From Planctomycetota bacterium (lineage in GTDB: Bacteria > Planctomycetota > Planctomycetia > Pirellulales > Pirellulaceae), in NCBI GenBank assembly GCA_963204915.1, contig CAUJHS010000096.1, forward strand, positions 1-64,000: a stretch of DNA of 64,000 nucleotides, given 5' to 3'. The notes below the pieces were generated by a model. It ran no database searches and had not been told where the DNA came from. It saw nothing but the letters and a program-made list of their open reading frames with translations. Within the stretch, counting starts at the first letter, position 1. Every line of letters begins with the position of its first letter. Both the position numbers and the translations under genes were made by a program. Below are positions 43,557 through 52,154 of the stretch, piece after piece.

Positions 43557-45020
43557 TTACGGCGGTTGACGAAGATCGACGCACGCCATGCGAGTCAAGT
43601 CGCGCACGATCAGGCGTCCTTCGACCATGGCCGGGGGGCCCCAGGCTTCATGTCCGTCGGGAAGCACCGGATGCTGGCCGAGCACCTTAAACTCCTCGGG
43701 CCCTGCCTCGGCCATGGTCAACACACCCTCATCGTCCAACAGCAATAACACGCCGTTGGCGAACAAGAACGGCCCATGACCAAAATGGGCGCGTCCGCTA
43801 TTCCAGACTTCGCGACCTTCCAAATCAAGACAAACGAGTTGACCGCGACCTCGTTTGCGGATTCCAAACAAATGCTCTTGATGGAGGATCGGCGTATGTT
43901 GCTCGGCGTTGAATTCGCGCGGCGGCAACGCCTGTGCGACTTCCGCCGTAAATTCCTTGCCGTTGACTTTGAGTTGCAGGATGAGACTGCCTGTTTGACT
44001 GCCGTAACCGCTGCACAGGAAAATCCGACCGTCCGGCAAAGCAAGGGGCGAGGGCGACGTGGCGAATTGCTCCGGCCACTCCGTGCTATCCCACAACAGC
44101 GAACCGTCGTCCGCGGCGACGCCGGCAATGCCGCCGCTGCCGCAGTACAGGTACATGCGACGGCCAGCGAACTCCATGGGCATAATCGAGGAATGCGTCA
44201 TCGTCCAACCGCGCGGGTTGGGACTTTTCCATACGACTTGCCCCGTGCGGTAGTCAAATGCAACCAACATGTCGGGGCCGCACGTGGCGACAATTAACCG
44301 ACCTTGATCCACCAATGGGCATTGCCCGATATACCACAGCGGCACTTTCACACCGTGCTGCTCAACCAGGTCGATCAGCCAGTGGTTCGCCCCGGTTTTT
44401 GCGTCCCAACTTGCCAGGTGTCCGCGGGGCCCGAGCGTCACGACATGACCGTCGACAATCGCTGGCACGGTGCGCGAAATTCCATGATTGCGCGTTAACT
44501 CGACGAGATAGCCGTTCCGCCAGATTTCCCGGCCATCGTCTAAAGAAAGACAACGCAACACGTCGGCCTTGGCCGACTCGTCGTAGTCCAACACATAGAC
44601 GCAGCCCTCGTGAATGGCGGGACCTGCGTAACCTTCGCCCAGGGCGACCGTCCAGACCACGGGCGGACCCGACTCAGGCCACGTTCGGGCCAAAGGAGTT
44701 TCGTCGCGATAAACGGCGTCTCGGTTGGGTCCACGAAATCCGGGCCAACTGCCCGCAATGGACGAGGGCGCGCCCACGCCGGGAACGGCGCCCATCGTGA
44801 GGCTCGACGACGCTTGCGGATCAACCGAGAATTCCGCCTTTCTCACGACGGGCGAGGGCGCTTGATCTAACCCCGGCACGCGCGCCTGCACCTGCTGCGG
44901 AGGTTCAATGTGTAGCCAAAACCAGAGGGTGGCGGCGCCGAGGATCGCCGTCGTTACGGGTAAGATCGCATCGGCGCATTGCCTTCGCAGCGCCGGATGT
45001 TTGGCTCCGTCGGCTGGCAT
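43557..45020 (-). CDS. PQQ/BamB-type beta-propeller protein, first gene of the redox operon
   Basis: This 487-residue protein has an N-terminal membrane helix (PVTTAILGAATLWFWL) and a long extracytoplasmic propeller of the PQQ-binding-like repeat type. Blade motifs include WPGFRGPNRDAV, CLSLDDGREIW, HLASWDAKTGANHW, VAFDYRTGQVVW and VCLDLEGREVW. The WPxFRGP opening is common in planctomycete PQQ-like proteins. Whether it binds PQQ or is only a structural propeller cannot be told. It is the first gene of the redox operon. Confidence 0.85.
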   Translation of the reverse strand: MPADGAKHPALRRQCADAILPVTTAILGAATLWFWLHIEPPQQVQARVPGLDQAPSPVVRKAEFSVDPQASSSLTMGAVPGVGAPSSIAGSWPGFRGPNRDAVYRDETPLARTWPESGPPVVWTVALGEGYAGPAIHEGCVYVLDYDESAKADVLRCLSLDDGREIWRNGYLVELTRNHGISRTVPAIVDGHVVTLGPRGHLASWDAKTGANHWLIDLVEQHGVKVPLWYIGQCPLVDQGRLIVATCGPDMLVAFDYRTGQVVWKSPNPRGWTMTHSSIMPMEFAGRRMYLYCGSGGIAGVAADDGSLLWDSTEWPEQFATSPSPLALPDGRIFLCSGYGSQTGSLILQLKVNGKEFTAEVAQALPPREFNAEQHTPILHQEHLFGIRKRGRGQLVCLDLEGREVWNSGRAHFGHGPFLFANGVLLLLDDEGVLTMAEAGPEEFKVLGQHPVLPDGHEAWGPPAMVEGRLIVRDLTRMACVDLRQPP

Positions 45021-45312
45021 GGGGGTACATCGCCCGTGGTTTCATCGTTGGAGACTGATGAGTCCCCATCGGGAAAGCAAAGCGTGTGCCGCCCCCGTGT
45101 CTCGCCGCCATAATCGTTACACCCTGAAAAACATTCGGGAAACCCAAGCATTTTTTAGAGAAATCCCGACCGGTCGGCGCGCGCGCTCTTGGGGACGTGC
45201 GGCGGAGCGCGCGGTAATGACCATTGCGCACGGGAACTGCGTCATATTCGCGCGCGGCGAGCGCAGAAGCAGCCGAACGAAAGACACGTACTATAGCGGC
45301 GTCACTCGTCGA
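45021..45312. other. Upstream region of the redox operon
   Basis: A 292-base gap between the redox operon start and the end of the TPR-barrel gene. A T/A-rich stretch (TTTTTTAGAG near 45155-45164) is present, but no convincing -35/-10 pair or hairpin was found. Confidence 0.35.
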
Positions 45313-46680
45313 TTAGTGGAGGTAAGTGACCATGACGCCGCCCAGATATCGATCGGCGGCGTAGAACTCATTTGCCGAGTCGAAGCGGTCATAGGTAAGC
45401 AACCCCGTCACGCGCCAATGTTCGTTCCATTGTTTGTGAAGTTCTGCACCATAGCGCAACATGTTTTCGTTGCGCGAGGGAACGAAGACAAAGTCGGGGT
45501 AATCTCGATACCCCCAACCTAACTGAAAAACCGCCCAAACGTCGGTCAGGAGCGAAATCTCACTCTCCCCGTAAATGAACACGCTGTTGTACGCGAAGTT
45601 CGCACCTTGGAGCTCGGCCATTTGCACGTCGACGCCGCTGCGCAATCGCTCTAAGGCGCCCCACTCGGGGTCATATTCATGTGAGACGCCAAGCGTGTTT
45701 GTCCATCCATCTTGCGAGGTCAGCGCAGGATCGACGCCGTCAACTGTGAAGTTACTGTAGTCAATCGCCCAGTAGGCGCGTGACACCGTCGAAGGATTCC
45801 ATTCGGCCTCGACCGAACTAATCACGCTGTGGCGCTTCGCAAAATCCTGGCCGTCAAACAGGTTTTGCTCAAAGTTGTATTGAAGCCGTCCGACCCAATA
45901 AGCGGCGTCGGTTGGGTACGCTCGTTCGACGAATACCCCAGGACGATAACTTTGCACGTTAAAGCCGCGGAATTCCTCCTCGTTCAGCGTGAAGTAGCCG
46001 CTAAGGGCGGCGCCAAGCGTCCACGCGTCACTCTCCCAAGCGCGCAGCTCCATCTCGGGCGCGGCGAATAACTGGAAGCTTTCGGTGTTCTGGGTAAAGA
46101 CGGTGCGGCTGAGCGGCGCTAATTGCAGGTTCGTGTTGTAGAGCATCCCCGCCGCGAGTCGAAAATTAAAAGGCGAAGGCGATTCCGGCGCGATTTCCTC
46201 ATCGACCGGCACGCCGCCGAAACGATTCGGCTCGTCGTCGTGTTCAGTGAACGCCGCCAAAGAAGCGTCGACCGAAGACGCCGTTTGGCGCAAATACCCC
46301 TGCGACTCCTGAGCATATTCGCTATCGGGAGCAAGCCGGCTCGCTTCGGCGAAATGGAAAGCGGCCGCATCGGAACGTCCGAGCGCCGTCAGGGCGCGGG
46401 CAAGATCAAAGTGAGCGCTGGCGCTCGAGGCGTCCCAACGCACCGCCGTTTCACATGCCTCGACGGCGCCAAGCGTATCGCCATGATCCAATCGCCAGCG
46501 CCCCAACAGGCGCCAGCCGCTGGCGTCGCTTGGGTTTTGGCGAATCCGGTCTAGCAGCCGTTGTTCCAGCGCACTGCCCGACGTTTGAGCAAGGCTTGTG
46601 GGAAGAAAAACTCCATACAGCAACGCAATGACGCCCAGCCAAATCGTCCAGCGGCAATTCAAGAGGGATAACGCCGCCAT
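45313..46680 (-). CDS. Secreted TPR protein with outer-membrane beta-barrel domain
   Basis: This protein of about 455 residues starts at the ATG opposite 46680; a frame extending to 47070 adds an Arg/Ser-rich prefix and is rejected. The signal peptide (WTIWLGVIALLYGVFLPTSLAQ) is followed by about three TPR repeats (SDASGWRLLGRWRLDHGDT, ASSASAHFDLARALTALGRS) and then about 290 residues of alternating aromatic beta strands, e.g. FQLFAAPEMELRAWESDAW and WRVTGLLTYDRFDSANEFY, ending in LGGVMVTYLH, consistent with an outer-membrane porin-like barrel. Role in surface assembly is inferred only. Confidence 0.8.
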   Translation of the reverse strand: MAALSLLNCRWTIWLGVIALLYGVFLPTSLAQTSGSALEQRLLDRIRQNPSDASGWRLLGRWRLDHGDTLGAVEACETAVRWDASSASAHFDLARALTALGRSDAAAFHFAEASRLAPDSEYAQESQGYLRQTASSVDASLAAFTEHDDEPNRFGGVPVDEEIAPESPSPFNFRLAAGMLYNTNLQLAPLSRTVFTQNTESFQLFAAPEMELRAWESDAWTLGAALSGYFTLNEEEFRGFNVQSYRPGVFVERAYPTDAAYWVGRLQYNFEQNLFDGQDFAKRHSVISSVEAEWNPSTVSRAYWAIDYSNFTVDGVDPALTSQDGWTNTLGVSHEYDPEWGALERLRSGVDVQMAELQGANFAYNSVFIYGESEISLLTDVWAVFQLGWGYRDYPDFVFVPSRNENMLRYGAELHKQWNEHWRVTGLLTYDRFDSANEFYAADRYLGGVMVTYLH

Positions 46681-46848
46681 GCGCAACCTAAGGGAGAACG
46701 AAGAGAGCCGGGGTTGTAACCACCGAGTTCTCCACGGGTCAAGATCGACCTGGCGCGGCCGTTCCCTGCAGCAACTGCAATTGACTTTCGGTGGTTGTAC
46801 GCAATACGCTTTCGCCGCCTTTTCTTTGCGTTCTTTTGAGGTGAACTC

Positions 46849-47970
46849 ATGCGACGGATGTTGATGTTCTTCCTGGTGTCGGTCAGCACCGCCATGGTCT
46901 CCTACGCCCAACCGCCCGGCGTGGGAGGTGGACCCGGCGCAGGGGTAGGGCCTGGCGCAGGGGTGGGGCTTGGCGGAGGCGGCGGATCGGGAGGTTCGCT
47001 TAGTGCGTCCGGAGTGGGCGGAAGTTCCGGCGGTCACGGCCTCTCCCAGGGCCGCCGGGCTACACCGCAAACGGGAACCGGCAGACTAGGCGAAGCCCGC
47101 AGTATGGGACAACTTGGCCGATCGGCCGATCGGGCGCGTCCCCTGTTTGAGCGCCGCCCAGACCGTCTGAGCCAGGGCAATTCCGAACATAAGAACGAAG
47201 GTGCGCGGCACAGGCCCGAGCCGCGCGAACGTCCTGAGTCGCAGCCCCATCAGGATGTGGCGACTCGACTTGATCCCTCGCAACGCCCTCGCGCTGCAGA
47301 AACCGTGCTGCAAAACCGACTCGCTGCCATCGACCGTATGCGCGATCAGGCCTTGGCCACCGAAAACATGGAACTGCTCCAACATGCCGACCGCCTGGAG
47401 CAAATGGCTCGCGAACAACATGCGCGGATGACAGGCGTTCCTTTAGGCCCCGCTGCGGCGCCACAAGCCCCCGCGCCGGCTTCATGGGCAGAACCCGCCG
47501 TCGCGCCGATCAATCCGACAGTGAACGGGACGATAGTTCCTCCCGTCGCGCCGACGGACCCGACCTTTGTGGGGACCACGACTCCTCCCGTTATGCCGAC
47601 GGACCCGAGCGTCACCCCCGCCGATCCGAACACCGTGGGACCGACGACTCCTCCTGCCGGGCCGACCATTCCGCCCGGTCTTCATGGCCGCGCCTTTGGG
47701 CAAAAGATTTCCGAACAAGCTCGGCTTTATGGCCGGGAGTTCGGCCAGTACGTGAGCGAACAAGCTCGAAACGGCGGCACGCCATTTGAGAGTGGGCGGG
47801 ATCGGCGGAACTATCAACCGCCGCCCGTGGTGACCAATCCGACGGCGCCTGGAACTCCCGCGCTGCCTGGCGACCCTGCGCAACCCATTCCGGCTCCAGA
47901 ACCCGGTGTGGTAGCTCCCGTTTCGGATACGCCGCTGCTGCTCCCACCGACCGAAACCACCGTGGAGTAA
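46849..47970 (+). CDS. Secreted Gly/Pro-rich low-complexity protein
   Basis: This 373-residue protein has a signal peptide (MFFLVSVSTAMVSYAQ) after a GAGGTGA box. The N-terminal part has Gly-Val repeats (GVGGGPGAGVGPGAGVGLGG), the middle is basic and helical with a coiled-coil-like RLAAIDRMRDQALATENMEL segment, and the C-terminal part is Pro/Thr repeats (VPPVAPTDPT, TPPVMPTDPS). Repeats suggest a structural surface protein. No enzyme motif. It is divergent from the TPR-barrel gene and shares its upstream region. Confidence 0.7.
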   Translation: MRRMLMFFLVSVSTAMVSYAQPPGVGGGPGAGVGPGAGVGLGGGGGSGGSLSASGVGGSSGGHGLSQGRRATPQTGTGRLGEARSMGQLGRSADRARPLFERRPDRLSQGNSEHKNEGARHRPEPRERPESQPHQDVATRLDPSQRPRAAETVLQNRLAAIDRMRDQALATENMELLQHADRLEQMAREQHARMTGVPLGPAAAPQAPAPASWAEPAVAPINPTVNGTIVPPVAPTDPTFVGTTTPPVMPTDPSVTPADPNTVGPTTPPAGPTIPPGLHGRAFGQKISEQARLYGREFGQYVSEQARNGGTPFESGRDRRNYQPPPVVTNPTAPGTPALPGDPAQPIPAPEPGVVAPVSDTPLLLPPTETTVE

Positions 47971-48439
47971 TCCGACCCGGCGGCTGACGATCAGGAAATG
48001 ACGAGCCTCGCTGTGAAATCGGCGTGATCGATCATTTCATTTGGAAGCCCAGGCCGTGCGCGCCATGTGCATCCATGGCCTATTTTTTGATTTTTTTCGG
48101 CAAACACGCCATTGCTTTGTTGTACGAAATTCGGCGTAATTTCCTTGAAAAACACGAAGTGTCAACGGTATTAGGATCGCATGAAGCAAATGATACTGCG
48201 ACCATCTCGAAAAATTTTGCTGACGAACTCTGGAAATTGAACATTTGTTCCGTATAATAGATAGTGTGCGAGTGAAGGTCTGAACTGAGTTTCGCACACC
48301 TGAACAAGCGACGAAGTAAACCCCTCCCGCGAAACCTCACGTTGTTTCGCTCCCGCCTTTCTCGTTCCTTGTCTCTCCCAACGCGTTTTCGCGGAAATGC
48401 CTGTCTGGGCGGCTCAAGCCAGATTTCCCCAAGCGGGCG
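47971..48439. other. 469-base convergent gap with AT-rich core and inverted repeat
   Basis: The stretch 48,061-48,240 is about 41 percent GC by hand count, well below the neighbours. GTGTGCGA (48264-48271) pairs with TCGCACAC (48292-48299). TATAAT occurs at 48253-48258, but the nearest TTGAAC is only 10 bases upstream, so a promoter is not supported. No convincing small gene: the open frames of about 77-86 codons on both strands have no family look and no good ribosome binding site. Confidence 0.45.
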
Positions 48440-49300
48440 TTATTGCGCCGTCAGTGCGATGATGCGCAGCGGCGCGCCGCTGCCGCCGCCGATTTTCATC
48501 GGCAGCGCGACGACCGAAAAACCCGTTTCCGGCAGAAGTTCGAGGTTCGCCACGTTCTCGAAGGCCGGCACATTGTGTTCAAACAACGTCACGTGGCTTT
48601 GAAAGTGTTGCGATTGGCCGTAATCGATACTTGGCGTGTCGATGCCAATCGCATGAATCGCACGATGCTCCACCAGCCAGCGCGCCGCCATGGGCGACAG
48701 TCCGGGAAAGTGCAAGTCGTTCACCGCGTCGGGGCCGGTTTTGTCCGTCCCTAAATACTGCGATCGATCATTCCAATGCCGACCATGTCCCGTACGCAGC
48801 AGCACAATGACTTCCACGAGCTGTCGGCCGTGACGCATTTCCCACCGGCGTAGATCATCCACGCCAATTTCGTAGTCGCGGTCCTGGGCGCAGGCCTCGG
48901 TTACGTCGACCACGACCGCCTCGCCCACGAGGCGCTCCAACGGGATCTGATCGACGGTTTGGCGTCCTTCAAAGAAATGAATCGGCGCGTCGAGGTGCGT
49001 GCCGCCGTGCTCAGCCGCGATAAATCGATTCGCGGCGTAATAATAGCCTTTGTCGGTCACGCCCGCCGGACCGCGAACCAATTGGAAACCCTTCTCCGTG
49101 GGCCAGTATACGGTGCTTTGATTGAACGGATAGGTCAAATCGATCACACGTTGCCCCCCCAACAACGGCGCGGCCTCACGCCTTGCCGGAGAAGCCGCCT
49201 TCGCGCCAGTTTGCGCCGAGGGCGGCTGCGCGACCACGGGAAGCGACGACGCAAAAACACTGACAACCAACATCGCACGCAACCAACGACGGCGCCACAT
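48440..49300 (-). CDS. Secreted cyclase-family hydrolase (kynurenine formamidase-like fold)
   Basis: This 286-residue protein starts at the ATG opposite 49300; TTG 49321 is less likely. The signal peptide is MWRRRWLRAMLVVSVFASSL ending at VAQ. The mature part has the cyclase-family metal motif HGGTHLDAPIHF near 110 and IDLTYPFNQSTVYWP near 65, with IGIDTPSIDYGQS near 220. Members hydrolyse N-formyl or cyclic amide substrates; most are cytoplasmic, so the exported form is of note. Substrate unknown. Confidence 0.82.
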   Translation of the reverse strand: MWRRRWLRAMLVVSVFASSLPVVAQPPSAQTGAKAASPARREAAPLLGGQRVIDLTYPFNQSTVYWPTEKGFQLVRGPAGVTDKGYYYAANRFIAAEHGGTHLDAPIHFFEGRQTVDQIPLERLVGEAVVVDVTEACAQDRDYEIGVDDLRRWEMRHGRQLVEVIVLLRTGHGRHWNDRSQYLGTDKTGPDAVNDLHFPGLSPMAARWLVEHRAIHAIGIDTPSIDYGQSQHFQSHVTLFEHNVPAFENVANLELLPETGFSVVALPMKIGGGSGAPLRIIALTAQ

Positions 49301-49553
49301 TGCATTGGGTCCCCGAGACAAAGGAACGATTCGACGGAGGAATTCCGCGTTGATTTTACTGTGAAACCCGGCAGGAACGCGCTAAGCCGTGTTGAACTTC
49401 GCGCCGAAAGGGCTACCGTAATGACATTCGGTCGGCTCCAACTTGCCGACCGACCCGCCGTGCGACGCTGCTTTCTTCCGCGAGCGTTCGCTGTCCGTGC
49501 GAGGCGACTGGCGTCCCTTGCTACCCCACCTCCTTAAACCTACAACGAAAAAC

Positions 49554-51113
49554 ATGGCATCGGCGCAACGCCCGGAAGATCCCTCGTTGAATGCGGACGA
49601 CGAAGTCCGTATCTCGGCGCCGAAAGGAATGCTCGCCTCGGAAGATTGGTGGGCAGTTTGGCTAGGCGGATTGATTCTCTTGCTGGCGATCGCGGGGACC
49701 TACTTCTCGCGCCCGGCAGACTACTCCGACCGGTTGGCCGAAGTCGAAACGCAGGCAACCCAAGTGCGGGAGTTGCAACAACAGGCGGAAATCGCTGAGG
49801 CGAGCACAGCATCGGAAAGCCTGTCGCAGCAAATTGACGACGAAAAGAAACAGCTCAAAACCCTTCGCTCGAAACTCGATGCGAATCCGTTGCAACCTTG
49901 GCTTGCGCTTCCTCGAAGTTGGAGCAGCAATCCGCTGAACGCTTTCCTGCGCGACGGGAAACCAATTTTGGCGGGCATCGTCGGCGCACTGGCCTTCAGC
50001 ACCGTGTTGTTTGGATTCGGCGCCACGTTTTTAGGAGCGCGATTTGCGCAGTTCGTTCCTGCTTTTATCGTGGTGTTTTTATTGGCGAGTTTGGCGTACG
50101 TTCTGGCCACCCAAGAAGTCGTCGAGTATTACAACCTGGAATACCCCCTGTGGGCGTTATTATTGGGATTATTGATTAGCAACACCGTGCGAACGCCCAC
50201 TTGGTTGCATCCCGCGGTGCGCACCGAATTTTACATTAAAACAGGACTGGTGCTGTTGGGCGCCGAAGTGTTGTTTGGCCGACTGCTCTCTCTTGGTTTG
50301 CCGGGCGTCTTTGTCTCTTGGGTCGTTACGCCGGTGGTGTTGATCGGCACCTATCAATTCGGGCAGCGCGTATTGCGCATGCCTTCGCGGTCGCTCAACC
50401 TGGTGATTTCCGCCGACATGTCGGTGTGCGGCGTTTCGGCCGCCATCGCTACCGCGGCGGCCTGCCGGGCGAAAAAAGAGGAGTTAACGCTGGCGATTGC
50501 GTTATCGCTGGTGTTCACTGTGGTCATGATGGTGGTCATGCCGCCGATCATCAAAGCGGTGGGAATGAGCGAAGTGCTCGGCGGCGCCTGGATCGGCGGA
50601 ACGATTGATTCGACTGGCGCCGTCGCGGCGGCCGGCGGCATGTTAGGCCCCACCGCGCTGACCGTTGCGGCCACGGTCAAGATGATTCAGAACATTTTGA
50701 TTGGTGCGGTCGCCTTCGCCGTGGCGGTGTACTGGGTGGCGTACGTCGAACGCCGCCCCGGCGCCCGGCCCGATGTGCGTGAAATTTGGTACCGCTTTCC
50801 GAAGTTCGTATTGGGCTTCGTGGCGGCAAGCATTTTGTTTTCGATGTTGCACGCGAGCGGCGTAGCCGGCGAGTCAATGGCCGACGCGGTCATCGGCTCC
50901 ACCAAAACGCTTCGGGCCTGGTTCTTCTGCCTGGGGTTTGTCAGCATCGGATTGGAAACGAATTTCCGCGAACTGTCGCGCTACCTGGCTGGCGGCAAAC
51001 CACTGATTTTGTACGTCTGCGGCCAGGCCTTGAACCTGACGTTAACCTTACTCATGGCTTGGCTGATGTTTGAAAAGGTTTTCCCGCATGCGGCCGCAGC
51101 TCTTTCGCAATAA
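49554..51113 (+). CDS. YeiH/UPF0324-type transporter with coiled-coil extension
   Basis: This 519-residue membrane protein starts at ATG 49554. After one membrane helix (about 38-55), a predicted coiled coil ([20 protein letters not shown], then [20 protein letters not shown]) precedes ten or so helices of the YeiH core ([60 protein letters not shown]). YeiH-type proteins are annotated as putative sulfate or anion exporters, usually about 340-350 residues, so the N-terminal 170-residue extension is unusual and may mediate oligomerisation or partner binding. Confidence 0.85.
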   Translation: MASAQRPEDPSLNADDEVRISAPKGMLASEDWWAVWLGGLILLLAIAGTYFSRPADYSDRLAEVETQATQVRELQQQAEIAEASTASESLSQQIDDEKKQLKTLRSKLDANPLQPWLALPRSWSSNPLNAFLRDGKPILAGIVGALAFSTVLFGFGATFLGARFAQFVPAFIVVFLLASLAYVLATQEVVEYYNLEYPLWALLLGLLISNTVRTPTWLHPAVRTEFYIKTGLVLLGAEVLFGRLLSLGLPGVFVSWVVTPVVLIGTYQFGQRVLRMPSRSLNLVISADMSVCGVSAAIATAAACRAKKEELTLAIALSLVFTVVMMVVMPPIIKAVGMSEVLGGAWIGGTIDSTGAVAAAGGMLGPTALTVAATVKMIQNILIGAVAFAVAVYWVAYVERRPGARPDVREIWYRFPKFVLGFVAASILFSMLHASGVAGESMADAVIGSTKTLRAWFFCLGFVSIGLETNFRELSRYLAGGKPLILYVCGQALNLTLTLLMAWLMFEKVFPHAAAALSQ

Positions 51114-51390
51114 CACGTGGGACCGCCGCTTGGGCCTGGCGCTCGGCGCGGCGGCGATTACTTGGGTGTGGCTGGTGGCCCTTCCCTGGCTGGGCGGTCG
51201 TCCGGAACTGCGCGAGGACCTGCGATGGCGCGCCGCTCGCGGCATTAACGCCGGAGCGATGTACTACACGGAGCTCGAAGCGATGCCCGACATCGCCGCC
51301 CATTTGGACGAACTCCACGAGCGCCACGCCGAGGCGTTCTGGCGGGTCAGCGAGCGTTCCCCCGAGCCTCCCGCGGAGAGAGCGCGCTGA
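51088..51390 (+). CDS. Small one-helix membrane protein overlapping the YeiH gene
   Basis: This 100-residue protein has one membrane helix ([21 protein letters not shown]) and an acidic/basic helical tail ([20 protein letters not shown]). It starts 26 bases inside the end of the transporter gene, so the pair is co-translated. No family recognised; possibly a subunit or accessory of the transporter. Confidence 0.65.
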   Translation: MRPQLFRNNTWDRRLGLALGAAAITWVWLVALPWLGGRPELREDLRWRAARGINAGAMYYTELEAMPDIAAHLDELHERHAEAFWRVSERSPEPPAERAR

Positions 51391-51442
51391 ATTGCGATGA
51401 TTCGGCCCGCGTCGTTGCCCCAGGCGTCCAAGAAATAAAAAG

Positions 51443-51476
51443 AGGCGGATCGGCCAGCCTAAGGGCCCATCCGCCT
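51443..51476. terminator. Bidirectional terminator
   Basis: AGGCGGAT (51443-51450) and ATCCGCCT (51469-51476) form a stem. T-rich sequence (CTCTTTTTATTTC) follows on the minus strand, so it suits the minus-strand gene ending at 51518 as well as the plus-strand pair ending at 51390. Confidence 0.6.
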
Positions 51477-51517
51477 TGGATATCGACGAGCATGACGTTC
51501 GCCGAACCGATCCATCG

Positions 51518-51823
51518 TTACCAGCCGTAGCCGTACGACGGACGATGCAAGTACGGATTCACGTGCACGTGCGGGCGATACGGCGCATAAGGCCGCACAT
51601 GGAATCCGCCATGAGCGCCCCCGCTTGCGTAGGGACGATATACGTACGGATTGGCATGCAAATGTGGGCGATAATTCGCATACGGTCGAACGTGAAAACC
51701 GCCATGCGAACGGTATCCGCCATGATAGTGGCGAGGGCCCGCTGCGTCGGCCGTGGCGCCCAAAGTCAACATGCCCGCCGCCACCGTGGCGGCGACAAGC
51801 AGCGTTTTTCCCCAACGAAACAT
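51518..51823 (-). CDS. Small secreted His/Tyr/Pro-rich repeat protein
   Basis: This 101-residue protein has a signal peptide (MFRWGKTLLVAATVAAGMLTLGATADA) and a mature part made of two tandem copies of GGFHVRPYAxYRPHxHxNPY, each about 21 residues, separated by a Gly/His/Ser linker. Composition suggests a structural or metal-binding envelope protein. Family unknown. Confidence 0.7.
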   Translation of the reverse strand: MFRWGKTLLVAATVAAGMLTLGATADAAGPRHYHGGYRSHGGFHVRPYANYRPHLHANPYVYRPYASGGAHGGFHVRPYAPYRPHVHVNPYLHRPSYGYGW

Positions 51824-52154
51824 CGTGCTGTTCCTTTGTGTGTTGAGCCAGCCCTTCCAGGCTGAAACGATACGGACATTCCCCGTTGGAAGTCCTCATG
51901 GGGGATACCGGAAAAGCCGCACCGACTCCGACACAATAATTTCCAAATATCGCGATCTGCCCAGATAATTGTCGCTGTCGCACGGCCGCGAGGTCGGGGG
52001 CAGCGTAATGCATGGAAACTCCGAAATTTGACATAACCCCGACCCCGCGAACGGTTATACTGCACCCTGCGGCGACAATGGCGCCGCGACGCCCCGCGAA
52101 CTGTTCCCTTCCTTTGTTTTCCTGCCTCGCTTCCCTCCTTAGGACCAATTCACG
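51824..52154. other. Divergent intergenic region of 331 bases
   Basis: This region holds the promoters of the small secreted protein and the ceramidase-like gene. TTGACA and TATACT occur near 52030-52064 but with a spacer of about 22 bases, too long for confidence. No RNA gene or strong hairpin found. Confidence 0.4.

Noticed and set aside
48237-48258. TTGAAC ... TATAAT promoter
   Set aside because: Spacer is only 10 bases, so the two boxes cannot form a standard promoter.
52030-52066. TTGACA ... TATACT promoter upstream of the ceramidase-like gene
   Set aside because: Spacer of about 22 bases is too long for a normal sigma-70 promoter.
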